Of a DNA stretch of 7,189 nt, positions 4,697-7,189 are shown piece by piece. A program made the translations under genes and the position numbers. Where the stretch lies: NCBI GenBank assembly GCA_002695185.1, contig NZOF01000003.1, forward strand, positions 1 to 7,189. Direction: 5' to 3'. The stretch's first letter is position 1; each line of letters starts with the position of its first letter. The stretch comes from Erythrobacter sp. (lineage in GTDB: Bacteria > Pseudomonadota > Alphaproteobacteria > Sphingomonadales > Sphingomonadaceae). Under the pieces are notes generated by a model. The model made no database searches and had not been told where the DNA came from. It saw only the letters and a program-made list of their open reading frames with translations.

Positions 4697-7152
4697 TGGC
4701 TACCGCTCCCACTCTGCATGAAACCCTGATCAATGCGGCATTATCCTATGCTCAGCGCGGTCTGCCGGTCTTTCCCTGCCACGCCGATAACAAACGTCCA
4801 CTGACGAAAAACGGCTTCAAGGACGCGAGCACCAGTCCAGCAATGGTTACGGAATGGTGGGCGAAGTGGCCGAACGCCATGATTGGCATGCCCACGGGGG
4901 AGGCCAGCGGCGTCTGGGTGCTTGATGTCGATGATGTCGATCTGTTCGAGCGCGAGTGCAAGATCAGTCTGACGGCGACGCGACAGGCAAGCACCGGTGA
5001 GGGGTATCACCGCTATTATGAGTGGGATGCGACTGCTCCGGTGCGCAACGCTCAACTCAATAAGAAGGGCTGGCCCTTTCCCGAGCTTCCGGGGTGCGAT
5101 GTGCGGGGGGAAGGTGGCTATGTCATTCTGCCGCCATCGAGGCATCCGTCTGGCCGCCTGTATCGCTGGCAGCACGAAGGACCGTCCCAGCCCGCGCCTG
5201 CCGAGCTGTTGCGAATCGTGCGGAAGGAGCGCGCAGAGCAGGAAGCGCCGAGACTCGCTCTCGCAGCATCCAATGATGTGGGCGATACCCGCTATGGCTT
5301 GGCCGCATTGGATGACGAATGTGGTGGGATTCTTGCTGCGCCAAGCGGTGCGCAGGAGGCCACGCTCAATGAGGCAGCCCTGAAGATTGGCGCTCTAGTC
5401 GCCGGTGGGTCGCTGACCAATAAGACCGCTTGCGAGCGCCTTTTTGCCGCTGGAATGCAGATGCCATCGTTCAACTCCGGCGATCCGTGGACGCACGATG
5501 CCATCCGCGCCAAAGTTGAGCGGGGCGTCAGCGATGGTATGGGGACACCGCGCAAGCCCGCAGAGAAAATGATCGGGAAGCCAAAGGCCCGCCCGCTGAA
5601 GCTGGTATCCAGCGCCGCTTTGGAAGTGTCTGATCCGAACGGCCGGCCCACAATCCAGATCAAAGCTGGTGCGCTGCACGTCATGGCGACCGCCGCGGAG
5701 AAGGTGCTTATCGCTCATAACGCTCCGATCTATGATCGTGGTGGGCTGGTGAAGCCAGTGCTCGAACAGGTGCCTGCATCGAAAGGACGGCGCACCAGCG
5801 TGGCCTGTCTGGTCGAAGTGGATGACGATATGCTCGTCGATCACATGTGTCGCGCTGCTGACTGGATAAAGTTCGATGGCCGTAAGAACGATTGGACCCC
5901 GGCCGATCCGCCTCGGGCAATCGCGGCCATTATTCGTTCCCGTCGTGGCGAGTGGGCCTTCCCCGGCTTGGCGGGGGTTATCACGACGCCGACGTTGCGG
6001 CCGGATGGCTCTATTCTTGACGAGGTCGGATATGATGAGGACACGCAATTGCTCCTCATGAGTTCGCTGGCGCTGCCGGCTATTCCTCGCAATCCGACCA
6101 AGGCCGACGCCGACGCCGCGCTCAAAACCCTTGATGAATTGCTCGACAATTTTCCGTTCGTGGACGCTGCGTCGCGATCCGCCGCCCTGTCCGGGCTGAT
6201 CACACCGATTGTAAGGGGCGCTATGTCTGCCGTGCCGGCTCTGGTGGCGCGTGCTCCGGTTCCCGGTTCTGGAAAGAGCTATCTGATCGACCTGTGTTCG
6301 GTCCTTGCCACCGGTGAAATGGCGCCGGTTATCTCGCCTGGCCGGAGCGAGGAAGAAATGGAGAAGCGGCTTGGCGCGGTCCTGCAGGACGGGCGTGCCA
6401 TTATAGCGATCGACAATGTGAACGGCCCGCTGGGCGGCGACGTGCTCTGCCAGGTCATCGAGCGTCCTGTCGTGTCGGTCCGCGTCCTGGGCGCATCGAA
6501 GATGCCGAAGATCTCGAATCGCGCCTGCGTCTTTGCGACTGGCAACAACATCATGGTGGTCGGGGACATGACTCGCCGCGTCATTCTTTGCTCGCTCGAT
6601 CCAAAAATGGAGAGGCCGGAACAGCGGGCGTTTTCAAGCAAGCCACATGAGCTGATCCTCGCCGATCGCGGGAAATATGTCGCGGCAGCCCTCACGATTG
6701 CGCGGGCCTATGCAGTGGCGGGCTTTCCCGACGAATGCCCAGCAATTGCCTCGTTCGAGGATTGGAGCAGGTTCGTCCGGTCGCCCCTCGTCTGGCTGGG
6801 CTGCGCTGATCCCGTGGACACCATGGAGAAGGCCAGGGGAGAGGATCCTGTGACCACGTCACTCCTCGCGGTCTTCGCGGCCATTTACGACGCCGGAGGG
6901 ACAACCGCCCGCACCAGCGGCGGCATCAAAACGCTGGCGGAGGAGCAGAACACCTTCAATCAGCGGACGAATCAGGGGCTTTATGATGCCATCTTCGAGA
7001 TCGCCGAGAGCCGTCGTGGCGGGGATATTGATGCCCGACGTCTTGGCAAGTTCCTCAGCCAGTATGATGGCCGGATTGTGGGAGGATACCAGCTTACCGG
7101 CGATTTCGATGCCCATGCGAAGCAGAAGACATGGAAGGTGGTGCGGCCATGA
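4696..7152 (+). CDS. Primase-polymerase fused to P-loop ATPase, element replication protein
   Basis: This 818-aa protein probably initiates replication of the excised element. Residues 10-175 are a bifunctional primase-polymerase domain of the archaeo-eukaryotic type. They contain GLPVFPCHADNKRPL, the catalytic acidic pair Asp77/Asp79 (VLDVDD), the TGEGYHRYY motif with His105, and GCDVRGEGGYVILPPSRHP with Asp135, Arg137 and His150. Residues about 199-287 form a helical segment (LNEAALKIGALVAGG) like those following the primase in relatives. The ATPase part has a Walker A-like loop PVPGSGKS (521-528, Lys527), Walker B IIAIDN (Asp573), a sensor-like ATGNN (614-618) and an Arg pair at 627-628 (DMTRRV). 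Residues 640-818 hold a conserved-looking AVAGFP...WSRFVRSPLVWLG segment and an uncharacterised tail. The first glycine of a standard Walker A is Pro521 here. The start at ATG 4696 is supported by GGAGGG. Domain calls are firm; helicase activity is inferred. Confidence 0.9.
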   Translation: MATAPTLHETLINAALSYAQRGLPVFPCHADNKRPLTKNGFKDASTSPAMVTEWWAKWPNAMIGMPTGEASGVWVLDVDDVDLFERECKISLTATRQASTGEGYHRYYEWDATAPVRNAQLNKKGWPFPELPGCDVRGEGGYVILPPSRHPSGRLYRWQHEGPSQPAPAELLRIVRKERAEQEAPRLALAASNDVGDTRYGLAALDDECGGILAAPSGAQEATLNEAALKIGALVAGGSLTNKTACERLFAAGMQMPSFNSGDPWTHDAIRAKVERGVSDGMGTPRKPAEKMIGKPKARPLKLVSSAALEVSDPNGRPTIQIKAGALHVMATAAEKVLIAHNAPIYDRGGLVKPVLEQVPASKGRRTSVACLVEVDDDMLVDHMCRAADWIKFDGRKNDWTPADPPRAIAAIIRSRRGEWAFPGLAGVITTPTLRPDGSILDEVGYDEDTQLLLMSSLALPAIPRNPTKADADAALKTLDELLDNFPFVDAASRSAALSGLITPIVRGAMSAVPALVARAPVPGSGKSYLIDLCSVLATGEMAPVISPGRSEEEMEKRLGAVLQDGRAIIAIDNVNGPLGGDVLCQVIERPVVSVRVLGASKMPKISNRACVFATGNNIMVVGDMTRRVILCSLDPKMERPEQRAFSSKPHELILADRGKYVAAALTIARAYAVAGFPDECPAIASFEDWSRFVRSPLVWLGCADPVDTMEKARGEDPVTTSLLAVFAAIYDAGGTTARTSGGIKTLAEEQNTFNQRTNQGLYDAIFEIAESRRGGDIDARRLGKFLSQYDGRIVGGYQLTGDFDAHAKQKTWKVVRP

Positions 7153-7189
7153 GCGCAATCGGCTGCGGGTATTGCGGGTATTGGCGGGG
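7149..7189 (+). CDS. Start of next operon gene, truncated by window end
   Basis: ATGA at 7149-7152 makes this gene overlap the primase stop, continuing the coupling seen through the operon. Only MSAIGCGYCGYWRG is visible. Codons 6-11 are an exact 9-bp tandem duplication (TGCGGGTAT twice, 7164-7181), giving C-G-Y-C-G-Y. Two cysteines three residues apart could begin a zinc-binding site, but the fragment is too short to judge. Confidence 0.5.
   Translation, partial: MSAIGCGYCGYWR

Larger units (their letters stand above)
766..7189 (+). mobile_element. Integrated element at tRNA-Pro, satellite-like core (partial)
   Basis: The element begins at the edge of the tRNA-Pro remnant and runs past the right end of the window. 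It carries a tyrosine recombinase, an AlpA-like excision/regulatory protein, a winged-helix protein, and a primase-polymerase fused to a P-loop ATPase, all on one strand and mostly with overlapping starts and stops. This set is what P4-like and PICI-like satellites and small integrative plasmids use to integrate, excise and replicate. No structural, packaging or transfer genes are visible, so the exact class is open. Unusually, the integrase sits next to the truncated tRNA copy rather than the intact gene, assuming the intact gene is at the far end. Confidence 0.75.

Noticed and set aside
5395..6048. Minus-strand open frame of 217 aa opposite the primase
   Set aside because: It is antisense to a large gene with clear motifs and shows no domain of its own.
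41..7024. 14-bp match CCGTCGTGGCGGGG at 41-54 and 7011-7024 as possible att or terminal repeats
   Set aside because: About one such match in ten windows this size is expected by chance, more in GC-rich DNA. One copy is inside the primase coding sequence and the other is outside the element.
1..7189. CRISPR array, toxin-antitoxin pair or known defence system
   Set aside because: No regularly spaced repeats and no nuclease, toxin, TIR or reverse-transcriptase motif were seen in any credible reading frame.

Overview
The window looks like one end of an integrated mobile element in a GC-rich alphaproteobacterium. Sphingomonadales is my best guess, from the style of the proteins and the codon use; this is an inference, not an identification. 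Three features define the element. A 48-nt copy of the 3' part of a tRNA-Pro(GGG) gene is an integration scar. A tyrosine recombinase gene starts about 130 bp from it. A tightly packed same-strand operon runs from an AlpA-like helix-turn-helix gene to a large primase-polymerase/ATPase gene. The far end of the element is not in the window.

Layout. Positions 1-717 lie outside the attachment site. They are visibly AT-richer than the rest and hold one minus-strand gene (59-496) for a small membrane-anchored protein resembling DUF6680. Positions 718-765 are the tRNA-Pro remnant, minus strand, with its CCA end facing left. Because the 5' side of the remnant faces right, the element body lies to the right and the flank (chromosome, or another island in the same tRNA) to the left. 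A 12-bp perfect direct repeat brackets the remnant. Next come the integrase (897-2186), a palindrome-rich gap, a 343-aa protein of unknown function started by TTG (2276-3307), and a roughly 105-bp regulatory gap with a tandem 8-bp repeat and a perfect 6-bp inverted repeat. The operon then follows: AlpA-like protein (3413-3604), a 68-aa small ORF (3611-3817), a winged-helix protein (3810-4124), a 56-aa ORF (4121-4291), two small proteins of 64 and 73 aa (4288-4482 and 4475-4696), the 818-aa primase-polymerase/ATPase (4696-7152), and the first 13 codons of one more gene (7149 onward). From 3810 onward every gene start overlaps the preceding stop.

How it fits together. The integrase would insert and, with the AlpA-like protein as probable directionality factor, excise the element at tRNA-Pro. 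The primase-polymerase/ATPase would start and drive replication of the excised DNA. Integrase plus AlpA plus primase-helicase is the core found in P4-like and PICI-like phage satellites and in some small integrative plasmids. No capsid, packaging, conjugation or known defence gene is visible here, so satellite versus other replicating integrative element stays open. The least explained parts are the 343-aa protein, the run of five overlapping small genes in front of the primase, and the folded region inside the first of them.
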